In this document: positions 8,072 to 16,772 of the stretch, one piece after another
How the letters are laid out: each line of letters begins with the position of its first letter
Numbering within the stretch: position 1 is the stretch's first letter
Source of the DNA: Muribaculaceae bacterium
Lineage (GTDB): Bacteria; Bacteroidota; Bacteroidia; Bacteroidales; Muribaculaceae
Assembly: GCA_017391675.1 (NCBI GenBank)
Contig: JAFOXR010000063.1
Span: forward strand, 1-38,400
DNA length: 38,400 nt
Reading direction: 5' to 3'
Position numbers and translations under genes: made by a program
The notes under the pieces: model-generated
What the model saw: the letters and a program-made list of their open reading frames with translations, nothing else
Told to the model about the DNA's origin: nothing
Database searches by the model: none

Positions 8072-8743
8072 ATGAAAAAGCTAGCTATATTCGACCTTGA
8101 CGGCACTCTTCTCAACACGATTGAAGACCTGGGCAAAGCTGCCAACTATGCCCTAGCTGAAAAAGGTTATCCTATACACAACATGGCCTCCTATCCTTTC
8201 CTAGTAGGAAACGGTGTGCGCAACCTGCTGCTAAAGGCTGTACCCGAAGAAGCTAAAAACGACACTTCAATAAATGAAATACTGCAAATCTTCAAGCAAT
8301 TCTACAACGAGCATAACTGCGACGCATCTATTCCTTATGAAGGAATTACAGATTTGCTGCACACGCTGAATGACATGGGCGTAAAGATTGCAGTCGCCTC
8401 AAACAAATACCAGGAAGCTACCGAAAAAATCGTAAAGCGCTTTTTCCCCGACATAGACTTTGTGGCTATTAACGGACAGCAAGAAGGCATTCCAGTGAAA
8501 CCCGACCCGTCAATCGTATTTGACATATTATCCAAAGCTCAGATCACAAAGGACGAAACCGTGTTCATTGGCGATTCGGGTGTAGACATTGACACAGCGC
8601 GCCGCGCCTGCATTGACTCCATTGGCGTCACATGGGGATTCCGTCCCGAAAAAGAACTTATAGAACACTATGCCGACAATATCGTGCATCACCCTGGCGA
8701 AATACTGGAGCTAATAAAGAACTATTGCTCAAAAGTTGTATAA
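8072..8743 (+). CDS. HAD-family phosphatase, phosphoglycolate phosphatase-like
   Basis: A 223-residue protein starting at MKKLAIFDLDGTLLNT. An upstream in-frame ATG at 7994 lies inside the preceding gene and is rejected. HAD motifs in order: motif I DLDGT (8-12, Asp8 nucleophile, Asp10 acid/base), motif II near VASNK, motif III Lys in PVKPDPS, and motif IV GDSGVDIDTA. Length, cap position and the KPDP sequence fit the Gph/PGP subgroup, which removes phosphate from 2-phosphoglycolate or similar small metabolites in the cytoplasm. It is 40 nt behind the Omp85 gene and may be co-transcribed. Substrate is not certain. Confidence 0.88.
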   Translation: MKKLAIFDLDGTLLNTIEDLGKAANYALAEKGYPIHNMASYPFLVGNGVRNLLLKAVPEEAKNDTSINEILQIFKQFYNEHNCDASIPYEGITDLLHTLNDMGVKIAVASNKYQEATEKIVKRFFPDIDFVAINGQQEGIPVKPDPSIVFDILSKAQITKDETVFIGDSGVDIDTARRACIDSIGVTWGFRPEKELIEHYADNIVHHPGEILELIKNYCSKVV

Positions 8744-8760
8744 ATAACGGAAATTCTTTG

Positions 8761-8791
8761 TTGGTCATGACAAAAATAAGTTCTAACTTTG
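8761..8791 (+). promoter_or_regulatory. Promoter of the AspT/YidE-type transporter gene
   Basis: TTG (8761-8763), a 20-nt spacer, then TAACTTTG (8784-8791): a full Bacteroidetes consensus, 81 nt before the start codon. Confidence 0.75.
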
Positions 8792-8872
8792 CATAAAATT
8801 CAAAACAGGACGATATTTTCACCAATATTGTTCACTTTTATAACATAACTACATATCCTTACAAATACAGTC

Positions 8873-10549
8873 ATGGAATGGATTCAAGATTTATTATTTA
8901 ACAGCGAATCGGTTGCCCACGCTATACTCATTTATGCACTGGTAATCGCATTTGGTGTCGCACTAGGAAAAGTTAAGATTCTGGGGGTCTCGCTCGGTGT
9001 TACTTTCGTTCTTTTCGTTGGACTTCTTATAGGGCACTTCGGATTCTCGGTAAATGGGAATGTAATCAAATTTGTACAGGATTTTGGCCTTATCCTATTC
9101 ATTTTCTCAATAGGTATGCAAGTAGGACCAGGTTTCTTCTCGTCTTTCAAAAAAGGAGGTTTTCTGCTTAACGGACTTGCAATACTCATCATAACGCTGA
9201 ACATCGCAGTGGCTCTCACCATATACTATACTGCCGGCAATGTATCGCTCACCGACATGGTAGGAATCCTATCGGGAGCTGTTACCAATACTCCTGGACT
9301 AGGTGCTGCACAACAGACGCTTACCGAAATTCAAGGTGACACGGCAGCCGGAGCTATACAAGGCATGTCAATGGGATATGCCGCAGCCTATCCGCTTGGC
9401 GTAGTGGGTATTATTCTGTCAATGATTTTGATTAAATCTATCTTCAAGATTAAACTTGAAGACGAAACAAAAAAACTTGAAGAGGAAAATGCACAAAGTC
9501 AGTTGATGCCTTATGTGATTACACTGCGTGCCGAAAACTCAGGCATCTTCAATAAAAGCGTAAAAGAAATCCATGATGTTATAGGCAGAAATTTCGTAAT
9601 TTCACGCATGCTTAGCGACGGAAAATTCACTATTCCCACTTCAAGCACAATAGTAAAGGAAGGCGACTTGCTCCTCATAGTAATATCGGTACAAGACGAG
9701 GCTGCCTACACTACCATCATCGGTCCAAAAGTTGAGCACGACTGGGAAGTGGAAAACAGCCCTGTGGTTTCAAGACGGATAGTTGTAACCAATAGCGACA
9801 TTAACGGAAAGAAACTTGGCACTATGCGACTTCATGCCGGTTTCCGCCTTAATGTAACACGCATCAATCGTGCAGGTGTAGACTTGCTTGCCAGTCCTAA
9901 CCTTGCACTGCAAATGGGCGACCGTCTCACCGTTGTGGGCAACATTAACGACATTGAGCGTTTTGCATCAAAACTCGGAAACTCGCTCAAGCGCCTTAAT
10001 GAGCCAAATATGTTCACAATGTTCATTGGTATATTTCTCGGCATAGTGATAGGTTCCATTCCATTCGCATTGCCAGGAATGTCGGTACCTATGAAATTGG
10101 GACTTGCTGGAGGTCCGCTTATTGTAGCAATTCTCCTAAGCCGTTTCGGTCATAACTTCAAAGTTGTAACCTACACATCATCGGCAGCCAACCTTTTGCT
10201 GAGGGAAGTAGGTATTTGCCTGTTCCTTGCATCGGTGGGAATTAGTGCTGGAGCAGAATTTGCCGATACCGTATTCAATTCCACTGGAGCGATGTGGGTT
10301 CTATACGGTTTCCTAATCACATTCATTCCTCTTGTAATAGTAGGCTTCATTGCACGGGCTAAATTCAATATCAACTATTACACTATCATGGGATTGCTTT
10401 CAGGAGGAACAACCGATCCGCCAGCATTGGCATATGCCAACAAGACAGCCAACAACGATGCTCCTGCAGTATCCTATTCCACTGTTTATCCGCTCACTAT
10501 GTTCTTGCGCGTTATCACGGCACAATTGATTATTCTCTTCCTAGCCTAG
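8873..10549 (+). CDS. Putative transporter, AspT/YidE/YbjL type with TrkA-C domains
   Basis: A 558-residue inner-membrane protein with the layout of the aspartate-alanine exchanger (AAE) family: about five membrane helices (10-190), a cytoplasmic insert with two TrkA-C/RCK-C-like domains (about 205-290 and 290-370), then about five more helices (375-557). Gly/Pro-rich motifs recur in both halves: GAVTNTPGLGAAQQ near 139-152 and GGTTDPPALAYA near 511-522, as expected for the repeated ion/substrate-binding hairpins. The family includes aspartate:alanine and succinate transporters; many members are uncharacterised. The substrate here cannot be read. It is a single gene with its own promoter and terminator. 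Confidence 0.88.
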   Translation: MEWIQDLLFNSESVAHAILIYALVIAFGVALGKVKILGVSLGVTFVLFVGLLIGHFGFSVNGNVIKFVQDFGLILFIFSIGMQVGPGFFSSFKKGGFLLNGLAILIITLNIAVALTIYYTAGNVSLTDMVGILSGAVTNTPGLGAAQQTLTEIQGDTAAGAIQGMSMGYAAAYPLGVVGIILSMILIKSIFKIKLEDETKKLEEENAQSQLMPYVITLRAENSGIFNKSVKEIHDVIGRNFVISRMLSDGKFTIPTSSTIVKEGDLLLIVISVQDEAAYTTIIGPKVEHDWEVENSPVVSRRIVVTNSDINGKKLGTMRLHAGFRLNVTRINRAGVDLLASPNLALQMGDRLTVVGNINDIERFASKLGNSLKRLNEPNMFTMFIGIFLGIVIGSIPFALPGMSVPMKLGLAGGPLIVAILLSRFGHNFKVVTYTSSAANLLLREVGICLFLASVGISAGAEFADTVFNSTGAMWVLYGFLITFIPLVIVGFIARAKFNINYYTIMGLLSGGTTDPPALAYANKTANNDAPAVSYSTVYPLTMFLRVITAQLIILFLA

Positions 10550-10572
10550 ATGCTAAGAATACATAAATATTG

Positions 10573-10610
10573 AAAGGCTCAGAACTATTATTCTGAGCCT
10601 TTTCTTTCTT
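10573..10610 (+). terminator. Rho-independent terminator after the transporter gene
   Basis: Arms AAGGCTCAGAA and TTCTGAGCCTT (10574-10584 and 10591-10601) with a 6-nt loop, then a T-rich tail ending near 10610. Confidence 0.9.
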
Positions 10611-10733
10611 AAAACAGATTAACATTTAACCAATTAAACTTGCAGAAGTCTGCTTTCAAGCGTTAAAAGTCGTGAAATTTAGGCAATTAGTATCTTTTCA
10701 TCTATTTATGTTCTTAATATCGTAAAAAGAAAA

Positions 10734-10741
10734 TATCTTTG
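10734..10741 (+). promoter_or_regulatory. Promoter -7 element for the kinase/regulator pair
   Basis: TATCTTTG matches TAnnTTTG 28 nt before the kinase start. No TTG is seen at the usual upstream distance, so the promoter may be weak or activator-dependent. Confidence 0.6.
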
Positions 10742-10768
10742 TGTAAACAATAGAAAACTTTTTTCATC

Positions 10769-11896
10769 ATGGGAGAAACAGTCTTGAACCAAAACTACAG
10801 CAACAAGAATATTTTATGGATCAAAGCCATTGCACATCTTGTTGTCCTATTGATGATTTTCATAGGTCCAGAACTTGTTTTCTCTATAGGAAGGAATGTG
10901 CCCAAACTCATGTTCCTCACACCATTGTGCTACATCATTCTATTCTATCTGAACTACTATTGGATAATGGACAAGTATATGTTCACCAAGAAGAAAGTTT
11001 GGATATATGTAGTAATCAATATCTTGCTCATTCTTGTAACAGTAACCGTATTTTACATAGTTGAATCGAGCTTGAGACCTCCAGGTCCTCCAACAACACT
11101 CAAGCCAGATGGATTTATTCCTCCTCCTATGCCCCCCATGCCACACCCTGCTGTTCCGCATCATGGAGGTTTTGAAATGCATGCATTGAGAGCACTAACA
11201 ATGCTTCCAAGAATAGGCACTATGGCTTTGCTTTCTATCAGTTTGAGCATTCTGCTTAAATTATCAGAAAAATGGTTAATATGGGAGAATCAAAAGCAAC
11301 GCATAAAAGCCGAACTTCAAGAGAACGAACTGAAGAACCTCAAGAACCAGCTCAACCCGCATTTCCTGTTCAATACTCTGAACAATATATATGCACTTAT
11401 TCCTATAAGCCAGGAAAAAGCTCAGAAATCGGTACACGAACTGAGCCAGCTCCTACGCTACACCCTTTATGACAATGAAAATCGCGAAGTGCCACTTGAG
11501 AAAGAGTTGCGGTTCGTCAAGAACTATATATCTCTCATGCAGTTGCGCATGAATTCCTATACTACGCTCAACACTCTAATAAACGAAAACGAAGGTAAAG
11601 GCAAGTTCATTGCTCCTCTATTGTTCATTACTCTTATAGAAAATGCTTTCAAGCATGGCATAAGCGGCAACAAGCCTTCATTCATTGACATTTTTATAAC
11701 GGTACAGGACAACTCCGTAAACTGCACTGTCAGAAACAGCTACTTTCCCAAAACGGACAGCGACAAGAGCGGTAGCGGTATAGGCATAACCAATCTGAAG
11801 AGACAGCTTAACATCTTGTATCCCAAGCGTCACTCATTCACTATCACAAAGATTAATAACCAATATATATCGGAACTAACTATTTACCTATCGTGA
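10769..11896 (+). CDS. LytS/YehU-type sensor histidine kinase
   Basis: A 375-residue membrane sensor kinase. Four helices are visible (about 18-40, 47-64, 76-98, 143-164), and between helices 3 and 4 lies a predicted periplasmic loop (101-140) with 13 Pro, 4 His and 3 Met. A coiled segment (170-192) leads to the His_kinase domain with phospho-acceptor His198 in LNPHFLFN, the N-box ENAFKHG (291-297) and the G-box SGSGIGITN (334-342). It would phosphorylate the LytTR regulator encoded 28 nt downstream. The ligand is unknown; the loop suggests a cation or peptide, which is inference. Start follows the promoter by 28 nt. Confidence 0.93.
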   Translation: MGETVLNQNYSNKNILWIKAIAHLVVLLMIFIGPELVFSIGRNVPKLMFLTPLCYIILFYLNYYWIMDKYMFTKKKVWIYVVINILLILVTVTVFYIVESSLRPPGPPTTLKPDGFIPPPMPPMPHPAVPHHGGFEMHALRALTMLPRIGTMALLSISLSILLKLSEKWLIWENQKQRIKAELQENELKNLKNQLNPHFLFNTLNNIYALIPISQEKAQKSVHELSQLLRYTLYDNENREVPLEKELRFVKNYISLMQLRMNSYTTLNTLINENEGKGKFIAPLLFITLIENAFKHGISGNKPSFIDIFITVQDNSVNCTVRNSYFPKTDSDKSGSGIGITNLKRQLNILYPKRHSFTITKINNQYISELTIYLS

Positions 11897-11924
11897 CGAT
11901 ATATTATAACACAATATCATTAAT

Positions 11925-12659
11925 ATGAGAAACCTAAGATGTTGTATAATTGATGACGAGCCATTAGCTCAAGAGCTAATCAAGTCATATGTAGCACAAA
12001 CTCCATTCCTTGAACTTGTAGACACATTCTCATCGGCCTCAATGGCTGTAAAAACAATTATTGAAGACAAAATAGACCTTGTATTTCTTGACATTCAGAT
12101 GTCGGAACTGAATGGAATTGAATTTGCCAAAGTCATACCGTCCGATTGTAAAATCGTATTCATTACAGCATTCGAACAGTATGCGCTCGACGGATTCAAA
12201 GCCAATGCACTTGATTATCTGCTCAAACCCGTAAACTACAGTGAGTTCATCGGAGCAGCCAAGAAAGCACTAAACTGGTTTGAAATGGTTGAAAGTTCCA
12301 AACAGCACAAAGACAGCGAGGAATATATTATCGTTAAAAGCGAATACAAGTTCATTCAGATAGCTGTTTCTAATATTCTTTACATAGAAGGGCTAAAGGA
12401 TTATGTAAAAATCTACCTTGAGGACAGTAATTCAAGCATCATGTCTCTTATGAGTTTAAAAACTCTTGAGGCGAGCTTGCCTCAGGACCGCTTCATGCGA
12501 GTCCACCGCTCGTTCATCGTACAGACCTCCAAGATAAAGGTCATTGAACGAAACCGCATAGTTTTCGGCAAACAGTACATTCCCATTTCTGATACCTATA
12601 AAGATGCGTTCAATGAATATGTGAGCAACCGCACACTCTCTCCTATAAAAGAAATATAA
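11925..12659 (+). CDS. LytTR-family response regulator
   Basis: A 244-residue DNA-binding response regulator. The receiver domain (1 to about 118) has acidic residues D10-D11, phospho-acceptor Asp56 (DLVFLDIQM), Thr81 and Lys101 (LLKPVN). The C-terminal LytTR domain (about 140-238) contains the IVKSEYKFIQIAVSNILYIEGLKDYVKI-like opening and the FMRVHRSFIV strand typical of the fold. It is the partner of the LytS-type kinase just upstream. Target genes cannot be identified here. A terminator hairpin follows. Confidence 0.95.
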   Translation: MRNLRCCIIDDEPLAQELIKSYVAQTPFLELVDTFSSASMAVKTIIEDKIDLVFLDIQMSELNGIEFAKVIPSDCKIVFITAFEQYALDGFKANALDYLLKPVNYSEFIGAAKKALNWFEMVESSKQHKDSEEYIIVKSEYKFIQIAVSNILYIEGLKDYVKIYLEDSNSSIMSLMSLKTLEASLPQDRFMRVHRSFIVQTSKIKVIERNRIVFGKQYIPISDTYKDAFNEYVSNRTLSPIKEI

Positions 12660-12709
12660 CGGAGTCCTTCTATTTCTTTAAAGCTTAATTCAAGTATAAT
12701 TAAAGCAAC

Positions 12710-12750
12710 TTGCCGCGCCTCCTGTAATGGAAGCACGGCAAATTTGTTTT
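12710..12750 (+). terminator. Terminator between convergent LytTR and TonB-receptor genes
   Basis: Arms TTGCCGCGC (12710-12718) and GCACGGCAA (12733-12741), one mismatch, followed by ATTTGTTTTA. The T tract favours plus-strand transcripts, but it may also slow minus-strand ones. Confidence 0.7.
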
Positions 12751-12768
12751 ATGCTATACTAAAAATGT

Positions 12769-15066
12769 TTATAATGATAATTTTAATCCCACATACACGC
12801 TTCGTGGCAACATTGGTCCATACATATAGCCAGAGTCTCGAAGTTCTCCCTTATCAAAGTCAGTCTGGAATGAATTGAAGATATTGTGCATACCTGCATT
12901 CAATTGCAGTGTTGCGAAATCAAACAATTTGAAATCATAAGCAGCCTTGAAACCTATGTCTGCAAAACTCTTTGTACGCTCAGCCACATCAATATCGGTT
13001 CCTGAACCTTCAAAATGCTGCATCCACATTGGACCAGTGAATGAACCTGTCAAACCTAGTGTCAACGGCTTAATAGGATTATAGTTCAATGTGAAATAAC
13101 CGTAGGCATCTGGTGTGCGGAACATGTTTTTAGTAGCAGGCACATCAGGGTTGTCACTCCATTGCTCCAGATTCTTGTACTGGCTACGCTGTAGCGTAAC
13201 ACCGCCTTGCAGTGAGAACTGTGAAGAGAACACTGCACGCAACTCAATATTTCCTCCATATACTGTAGCTCCCGAACCATTGTAACGCTCAAGCACATCG
13301 TTACCCACAGCATCTTGACCTATTGTGCGAAGAGCGAATACATCGCTCAGTGTAGTATAGAATCCTTCCACTAGGAAATTGGTCTGCACTTCGCCAATGT
13401 TGAAATAGAAGTCGCCCGACAAGCTGAAACTATGAGAACTTTCTTCCTTCAATCCGTCGGCAAGCACAGTAACTACACGCTCTCCGCCCACGACTGCAAT
13501 GTGGAAGTCCTCGTCAAATGCTTGCGGTGCACGGAATCCAGTTGAGTAAGATAAGCGGAAATTCATTTTCTTAGAAGGATTGAAGCGTATGTTTGCACGA
13601 GGAGACACAATGACATCATCTACAAGCGAGTGCTTGTCAATTCGGGCACCAATCAAGAATCCCCACATATCATTGCGCCATTCGTTCTGCACGAATCCAC
13701 TATAAATATTCACCTTCTGAAGATAGTCATGGTCATAACCTAGTGTAATATCACGCAGATAATTATAATTGTATTCTGCTCCCACCATGAATTCTGCTGG
13801 CATAAACAGCAATTTATTTATTCCCAGCGTATATTGAGCACCACCTAGCACCACCAGGTCGTGAGTAGAGCCATAAGCATTAGGGTCCATACCACTGCCA
13901 TAATAGCTATCGCGTCTAGTATCCTGAAGCGATGTGTACACATTCAACTTGTGCTTATGGTCATCGGTCCAGTAATTGAAATTAATATCACCACCATGTA
14001 TCTGGTGGTCGGTCTGCTCTGTGATATTTGCTTCATGAGCAGGTTTGTCAAGTTGGTCTCCGCCACGACGGAACTCTTCGGTCGCACGGTACTCCAGTGT
14101 CAATCGCGTATTCTCACTCGGACGCGTGAATGCTCTTGCCCCTATAGTCTTTGACTTTATTTCCCCAATCTCGGTATAGCCGTCACCATTATCATCATAG
14201 CTCGCTCTGCTGCGGTTCTGTCCATAAATCATAAGTCCCAATTTACGGTTATCGGTAGTTAGAGATGCATTCACTGTCGTATTATTGTCTATAGCTCCTT
14301 CCATTCCCATGAATGTAGTTGTATTTGCCACCTCAGCACTGTTCACAATAGGATCCTTTGTTATAATATTTATCGTTCCGCCTATCGCCGACGAGCCAAA
14401 TAGCGCAGAACCTCCTCCACGCATCACCTCTACACGCTCAATCATATTGGCTGGGATCTGCTCTAGACCATAAACTCCTGCAAGAGCCGAGAACACGGCA
14501 CGAGAATTCATAAGTATCTGAGAGTAATGGCCATCTAGTCCATTGATACGAACCTGAGTAAATCCGCAATTCTGGCAGTTGTTCTCTACACGCACACCAG
14601 GCTGATAGTTCAAGCCATCGGCAAGACTGCACGCGCTCACCAAATCAAAAGTCTTTGCATTAAGCACATTTACAAGAGTAGAGCTATTACGCCGTTTCAC
14701 TTCGCCTTTGTTTCCTGTAACCACGACCTGCTCAAGTTGCATCACATCTTCCTTAAGGCTGAAATTCACCTCAGTAGTTTTGTTGCTGTGGATATTCACA
14801 TCAAATTTCTGAGACAGATAACCAATGCAAGTAGCTTCAATCACATACTTTCCATCGGGTACATTTTTCAAAAAATAGTGACCAGTGGCGTCGGTCATAG
14901 TACCGTATGTTGTACCCACTAGACGAACTGTCACATATGGAATATGTTCTCCATTACCTTTATCGATTACATGTCCTACTACATTTGCATCAGTTAAATC
15001 GGCCTGAGCAAAAGCCGTCATTGCCGTCATCACCGACAGCAATAGCGATATTATAATTTTCTTCAT
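12769..15066 (-). CDS. TonB-dependent outer-membrane receptor
   Basis: A 765-residue receptor. Visible in order: signal peptide (1-20, ending AFA), a carboxypeptidase-regulatory-like beta domain (about 27-107), a TonB-box-like segment LEQVVVTGN (111-119), the plug domain (about 125-240) with RVEVMRGGGSALFGSSAIGG, and the 22-strand barrel ending in VGLKLSL. The plug holds a CQNC motif (Cys164, Cys167). It is larger than siderophore-only receptors but lacks a SusD partner, so it is not a glycan SusC; the type resembles heme, cobalamin or metal receptors. A His-rich exported protein is encoded directly upstream, which supports metal or cofactor uptake (inference). A strong hairpin lies 52 nt before its start. 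Confidence 0.92.
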   Translation of the reverse strand: MKKIIISLLLSVMTAMTAFAQADLTDANVVGHVIDKGNGEHIPYVTVRLVGTTYGTMTDATGHYFLKNVPDGKYVIEATCIGYLSQKFDVNIHSNKTTEVNFSLKEDVMQLEQVVVTGNKGEVKRRNSSTLVNVLNAKTFDLVSACSLADGLNYQPGVRVENNCQNCGFTQVRINGLDGHYSQILMNSRAVFSALAGVYGLEQIPANMIERVEVMRGGGSALFGSSAIGGTINIITKDPIVNSAEVANTTTFMGMEGAIDNNTTVNASLTTDNRKLGLMIYGQNRSRASYDDNGDGYTEIGEIKSKTIGARAFTRPSENTRLTLEYRATEEFRRGGDQLDKPAHEANITEQTDHQIHGGDINFNYWTDDHKHKLNVYTSLQDTRRDSYYGSGMDPNAYGSTHDLVVLGGAQYTLGINKLLFMPAEFMVGAEYNYNYLRDITLGYDHDYLQKVNIYSGFVQNEWRNDMWGFLIGARIDKHSLVDDVIVSPRANIRFNPSKKMNFRLSYSTGFRAPQAFDEDFHIAVVGGERVVTVLADGLKEESSHSFSLSGDFYFNIGEVQTNFLVEGFYTTLSDVFALRTIGQDAVGNDVLERYNGSGATVYGGNIELRAVFSSQFSLQGGVTLQRSQYKNLEQWSDNPDVPATKNMFRTPDAYGYFTLNYNPIKPLTLGLTGSFTGPMWMQHFEGSGTDIDVAERTKSFADIGFKAAYDFKLFDFATLQLNAGMHNIFNSFQTDFDKGELRDSGYMYGPMLPRSVYVGLKLSL

Positions 15067-15117
15067 TATTTTAATTTTATAGAATAATTAATACTTATGC
15101 CACACACATAGGCTCAA

Positions 15118-15143
15118 CTGCACACCGTCTTAACGGTGCACAG
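15118..15143 (-). promoter_or_regulatory. Strong RNA hairpin in the TonB-receptor leader
   Basis: On the minus strand CTGTGCACCGT and ACGGTGTGCAG pair over 11 positions (two G-U pairs) around a TAAG loop. It lies 52 nt upstream of the receptor start with no T tract after it, so it is not a standard terminator. Flanking bases offer further pairing. It could be a leader regulator, an RNA processing or stability element, or an operator palindrome. Confidence 0.55.
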
Positions 15144-15186
15144 ACCCTGTCCCGCCACACTGCAGAACTGTTATATTAATATAATT

Positions 15187-15537
15187 CTATAAAACTGGAG
15201 GAGCTCGTAATGAATATACAAGCAAGGTAATCTTTTCAACACAAGGCACAGCACTTTCCTCTAGAACAGAGATCAAGTTCATCAACACATCTTCTACCAT
15301 TGACACTTCTTGCTGTAAAGTGTCGAAATGGCTTATTATCGAGATTGTGTTAAGTGCCGATGCCGAGTGTCCATGAGAAGCCGAGGCAAAAGGGTGAGAG
15401 TGAACTATTACTATATCACCAATCTTATGCTCATGGGTGAAAAAACTTACATTACCCACATATCCAACAAACAGGATAGTGAGGAACAATGTGATAACAC
15501 GCTGTCTTAATGTAAGTTCCTTTTTCATATCTTGCAA
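15187..15537 (-). CDS. Small His-rich exported protein upstream of the TonB receptor
   Basis: A 116-residue protein of a type often found beside TonB receptors in Bacteroidetes, with no function that I can name. An N-terminal hydrophobic segment (about 13-31) acts as a signal or anchor. Seven His fall within residues 35-70, as three HxH pairs (35/37, 46/48, 55/57) plus His70, including HSHPF. The C-terminal half is amphipathic and ends in LRAPPVL. The His pattern suggests zinc, iron or other transition-metal binding in the periplasm (inference). A TAATTTTG promoter element lies 9 nt upstream, and the receptor gene follows after 120 nt on the same strand. Confidence 0.75.
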   Translation of the reverse strand: MQDMKKELTLRQRVITLFLTILFVGYVGNVSFFTHEHKIGDIVIVHSHPFASASHGHSASALNTISIISHFDTLQQEVSMVEDVLMNLISVLEESAVPCVEKITLLVYSLRAPPVL

Positions 15538-15545
15538 TCAGGTTG

Positions 15546-15553
15546 CAAAATTA
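15546..15553 (-). promoter_or_regulatory. Promoter -7 element for the His-rich protein/TonB receptor unit
   Basis: On the minus strand TAATTTTG (15553-15546) matches TAnnTTTG. The -33 position reads TTTC, a near match. The distance to the ATG is only 8 nt, so the leader would be very short or a later ATG (codon 4) may be used. Confidence 0.5.
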
Positions 15554-15588
15554 CGACTTTATTTTAAATTTATGAAATTTATTTACTT

Positions 15589-16170
15589 TTATGCAATCTT
15601 GATTCCGGCAAATCCCATAAACGCCATCGCAAGGATTCCTGCTGTAATAAGTGCAATAGGAGTACCTTTCATTGCTGCAGGAACCTTAGACAATGCCAAT
15701 TGCTCTCTGATTCCAGCAAAAATTATCAATGCCAGGGTAAAGCCCAATGCTGTAGACACCGAATACACTAGCGACTCGGCAAGTGTCATATTCTTCTGTA
15801 TTACCTGTATCGCTACGCCTAATACAGCACAGTTGGTAGTAATCAAAGGCAAGAATACACCTAATGCCTGATAAAGTACCGGCATCGTTTTCTTCATGAT
15901 AATTTCAAGCACCTGAACTAGCGCAGCAATCACCAGAATGAACGCTATCGTCTGCAAGAACGACACTCCTAGCGGGTCAAGGACATACATCTGCAGAATA
16001 TAAGTCACTGCCGTAGCTATAGCCATCACGAATGTTACTGCCATACCCATTCCCACAGCCGAACTTAAACGCTTTGAAACTCCCAGGAACGGACATATTC
16101 CCAAGAATTGCGCAAATACGATATTATTTACAAAAATTGCAGTTATGATTATTGATATATATGCTAGCAT
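15589..16170 (-). CDS. rnfA: Rnf electron transport complex subunit A
   Basis: A 193-residue integral membrane subunit with six predicted helices. Together with RnfE it forms the membrane core that carries a [2Fe-2S] cluster; the ligand Cys are seen at Cys26 (GICPFLG) and Cys114 (TTNCAVLG). It is the last gene of rseC-rnfBCDGEA, 14 nt after rnfE. Rnf couples electron flow between reduced ferredoxin and NAD+ to Na+ or H+ transport across the inner membrane. Confidence 0.97.
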   Translation of the reverse strand: MLAYISIIITAIFVNNIVFAQFLGICPFLGVSKRLSSAVGMGMAVTFVMAIATAVTYILQMYVLDPLGVSFLQTIAFILVIAALVQVLEIIMKKTMPVLYQALGVFLPLITTNCAVLGVAIQVIQKNMTLAESLVYSVSTALGFTLALIIFAGIREQLALSKVPAAMKGTPIALITAGILAMAFMGFAGIKIA

Positions 16171-16184
16171 GGATTATTCCTCCC

Positions 16185-16772
16185 TTATTTTACAGTTTTC
16201 AACTTATTAACTACAGCTATCAAAAGACCTAGCACAATGAATGCTCCTGGTGCAAGGATAAATACAAGACTGCCGTATTCCTCATTATAGACTGGTATGT
16301 CAAAGATTCTGCCTGTTCCAAGCAATTCACGAACTGAGCCCAGGATTGTAAGCGAAACAGTAAATCCCAAACCTACTCCTGCTCCGTCGCAGAAAGAATC
16401 TACAACACCATTCTTTGAAGCATACGCTTCGGCACGGCCAAGCAGAATACAATTCACTACAATAAGCGGAATGAATATACCAAGCGTTTCATACAATGCC
16501 GGCAAATAAGCCTGCAACAACATTTGCAGCACCGTTACGAATGATGCGATAACCACAATAAAAGCAGGTATACGCACTTTGTCGGGCACTACATTGCGCA
16601 ACATGGAAATAGCGACATTAGAACATATCAGCACTCCCATTGTGGCAAGCCCCATGCTCATGCCATTTATAGCAGAACTTGTTGTTCCCAGTGTTGGGCA
16701 CATTCCTAACAACAGGACAAATATAGGGTTATTTTTAATCGCCGATTCTAGTATAAACTTCAACTTATTCAT
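16185..16772 (-). CDS. rnfE: Rnf electron transport complex subunit E
   Basis: A 195-residue membrane subunit homologous to RnfA with inverted topology. Cluster ligands are visible at Cys25 (GMCPTLG) and Cys107 (VVNCILLG). Its start overlaps the end of rnfG by 8 nt, a sign of translational coupling. It has six predicted helices and normal length. Confidence 0.97.
   Translation of the reverse strand: MNKLKFILESAIKNNPIFVLLLGMCPTLGTTSSAINGMSMGLATMGVLICSNVAISMLRNVVPDKVRIPAFIVVIASFVTVLQMLLQAYLPALYETLGIFIPLIVVNCILLGRAEAYASKNGVVDSFCDGAGVGLGFTVSLTILGSVRELLGTGRIFDIPVYNEEYGSLVFILAPGAFIVLGLLIAVVNKLKTVK

Noticed and set aside
13861-14154. 97-codon plus-strand frame inside the TonB receptor
   Set aside because: Antisense shadow of the receptor gene.
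15118-15143. Rho-independent terminator at this hairpin
   Set aside because: No T tract follows on either strand, so it is treated as a leader structure.
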